From assembly GCA_963583595.1 (NCBI GenBank), contig CAUZWC010000147.1, positions 1 through 7,654 on the forward strand: 7,654 nt of DNA. The letters run 5' to 3'. The translations under genes and the position numbers were made by a program. The notes beneath the pieces were generated by a model. It saw nothing but the letters and a program-made list of their open reading frames with translations, was not told the DNA's origin and made no database searches. This document shows positions 6,643 to 7,654 of the stretch, piece after piece (position 1 is the first letter of the stretch; each line of letters starts with the position of its first letter). This stretch comes from JABIRQ01 sp963583595 (GTDB lineage: Bacteria; Pseudomonadota; Alphaproteobacteria; CADEGL01).

Positions 6643-6987
6643 ATGGCCGAGAAACGAAATCCCCTGAAGCTGAATGCCCTTCAGCTCAAAACCCTGACCG
6701 TGCTGCAGATTCTGGCGGAGGATTCGAGCCAAGCCGTCAGGGACGAGGCCACCGGCACGGTGCAGATCGGCCAGTTGCCGCATGCCCATGGCAACCATTT
6801 CCATGCCGGCAATGGCGTCATCCTGACGAGCGATGCCACCGGACTGTCGAATCCGGCGGTGTTCCGGGTGCTGCAACGCAAGGGCCTGATCCAGCCCGGC
6901 TTCCCGATAGGCCTTGCCATCACGGCGGAAGGCTTGGCCTACGCCACGGGCATGCGTGAAAAAATCCTGCACGGCACGGATCACTAG
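6643..6987 (+). CDS. Conserved-looking hypothetical protein with HxHGxHxH motif
   Basis: Encodes 114 residues that I cannot assign to a named family, although the sequence has the look of a small conserved alphaproteobacterial protein. It opens with KRNPLKLNALQLKTLTVLQILAED without a signal peptide. It then has a His-rich stretch LPHAHGNHFHAG (45-56; His47, 49, 52 and 54) that could bind a metal ion. The second half (NPAVFRVLQRKGLIQPGF, then LAITAEGLAYATG) resembles a helix-turn-helix/wing arrangement, with a helix ending in KGLI followed by a strand and ITAEGLA. DNA binding is therefore possible but unproven. The ATG at 6643 follows GAAGGAAG (6625-6632); a longer frame from 6514 would overlap the start of the divergent dehydrogenase and is unlikely. 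Because it is divergent from the acyl-CoA dehydrogenase with a 60-bp gap, shared regulation is conceivable. Good ribosome site and codon use make it a likely real gene. Confidence 0.78.
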   Translation: MAEKRNPLKLNALQLKTLTVLQILAEDSSQAVRDEATGTVQIGQLPHAHGNHFHAGNGVILTSDATGLSNPAVFRVLQRKGLIQPGFPIGLAITAEGLAYATGMREKILHGTDH

Positions 6988-7000
6988 GTCCCATTCAAAC

Positions 7001-7040
7001 CCGGTGGCGGCGCGGCGTCGCGCTGGACGCGCGGCGCCGG
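7001..7040 (+). other. GC-rich imperfect hairpin in the intergenic gap
   Basis: Between the small hypothetical gene and the cyclophilin gene, the bases GCGTC (7015-7019) and GACGC (7026-7030) are inverted around a 6-base loop. A further CGC/GCG pairing is possible if a base is bulged. CCGG occurs at both outer edges (7001-7004 and 7037-7040). The sequence after it, TTATGTTTGG, has no clean T run. It may be an attenuated terminator or a leader structure of the cyclophilin mRNA. Nothing else was recognised in this 102-bp gap. Confidence 0.28.
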
Positions 7041-7089
7041 TTATGTTTGGGTGCCCGCCGCTTCAACCCAGACGTCGGAGCCGGACATC

Positions 7090-7629
7090 GTGAAACTTCG
7101 CCTTTTCGTCCTGATCGGGAGCCTGATAATCGCCATGACAGCCGCCACATCGAATGCCGAGTCCTTGGACCCGGAAAACACGCTCTACCTCGACCTCGAC
7201 ACCGGACGGGTCGTCATCGAGCTATTTCCCAAGGTCGCGCCGGACCATGTCGCGCGAGTCAAGGAACTGACCCGAGAGGGCTTCTACGACGATATCGTCT
7301 TCCATCGCGTAATCGACGGCTTCATGGCCCAGACCGGCGACCCCACCGGCACGGGCGGCGGAGGTTCCGACAAACCCGACCTAAAGGCCGAGTTCTCCGA
7401 CACGCCTTTCGTACGCGGCACCATCGGCGCGGCGCGAACCAACAATCCGAACAGCGCCAACAGCCAGTTCTTCATCGTCTTCCAGCCCGCCTCCCATCTC
7501 AACGGCCAGTACACCGTCTGGGGCAAGGTCGTCGAAGGCCTGGAATTCGTCGACAAGATCGCCCGTGGCGAGCCGCCGGCGGTTCCCGACCGCATCATCA
7601 AGATGCAGGTTGCCGCAGACGCGAAGTAG
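7090..7629 (+). CDS. Exported cyclophilin-type peptidyl-prolyl cis-trans isomerase
   Basis: Encodes 179 residues of a single-domain cyclophilin that would speed proline isomerisation during folding of envelope proteins. A signal peptide is visible: basic MKLR, a hydrophobic core to about residue 20, and a likely cleavage after SNA (21-23), placing the enzyme in the periplasm. The core has FHRVIDGFMAQTGDPTGTG (71-89) with the residues matching Arg55, Phe60 and Gln63 of human cyclophilin A at Arg73, Phe78 and Gln81. NSQFFI (124-129) supplies the next active-site segment. In HLNGQYTVWGKV (136-147) the positions of Trp121 and His126 of cyclophilin A are His136 and Tyr141; variation there is common in bacteria. 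The GTG at 7090 is chosen because GGAG (7077-7080) lies nine bases upstream and the signal peptide starts at once; a GTG at 7051 would add 13 polar residues. The gene ends 25 bases before the window edge. Confidence 0.93.
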   Translation: MKLRLFVLIGSLIIAMTAATSNAESLDPENTLYLDLDTGRVVIELFPKVAPDHVARVKELTREGFYDDIVFHRVIDGFMAQTGDPTGTGGGGSDKPDLKAEFSDTPFVRGTIGAARTNNPNSANSQFFIVFQPASHLNGQYTVWGKVVEGLEFVDKIARGEPPAVPDRIIKMQVAADAK

Positions 7630-7654
7630 CGCCGCGGAACCGTCCAGCGGCCAT

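Overview
The window looks like ordinary chromosomal DNA from a GC-rich proteobacterium. An alphaproteobacterium, perhaps of the Rhodospirillales kind, fits best. This is inferred from the strong preference for G/C-ending codons, GTG starts, a polar amino-acid ABC transporter, and beta-oxidation genes next to small uncharacterised genes. No RNA gene, insertion sequence, phage gene, CRISPR array or defence module is visible.

Layout: positions 1-106 are the last codons of a periplasmic amino-acid-binding protein, followed in the same operon by its inner-membrane permease (137-1105, +). Facing it is a PYROXD2/phytoene-dehydrogenase-like FAD oxidoreductase (1178-2791, -). A 119-bp divergent gap then separates that gene from a small MscS-type mechanosensitive channel (2911-3747, +), for which a plausible sigma-70-like promoter can be read. 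Next comes a 390-bp stretch without an intact gene (3748-4137). It appears to hold a frameshifted C-terminal fragment of a DUF748/AsmA-like protein on the minus strand, with a perfect 15-bp inverted repeat at the apparent frameshift. A minus-strand fatty-acid degradation pair follows, reading from right to left: acyl-CoA dehydrogenase (5377-6582), then thiolase (4138-5319), 57 bp apart. Divergent from it is a short uncharacterised gene with a His-rich motif (6643-6987, +). The last gene is an exported cyclophilin-type peptidyl-prolyl isomerase (7090-7629, +).

How the genes work together: the binding protein and permease belong to one importer, whose ATPase must lie outside the window. The dehydrogenase and thiolase would supply the first and last steps of a beta-oxidation-like cycle; the hydratase and hydroxyacyl-CoA dehydrogenase are not here. 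The other genes look like unlinked housekeeping or stress functions. I see no clear new multi-gene system. The most distinctive signals are the gene remnant with its palindrome, the HxHGxHxH small protein beside the acyl-CoA dehydrogenase, and the Asp in place of the usual catalytic Glu in that dehydrogenase.
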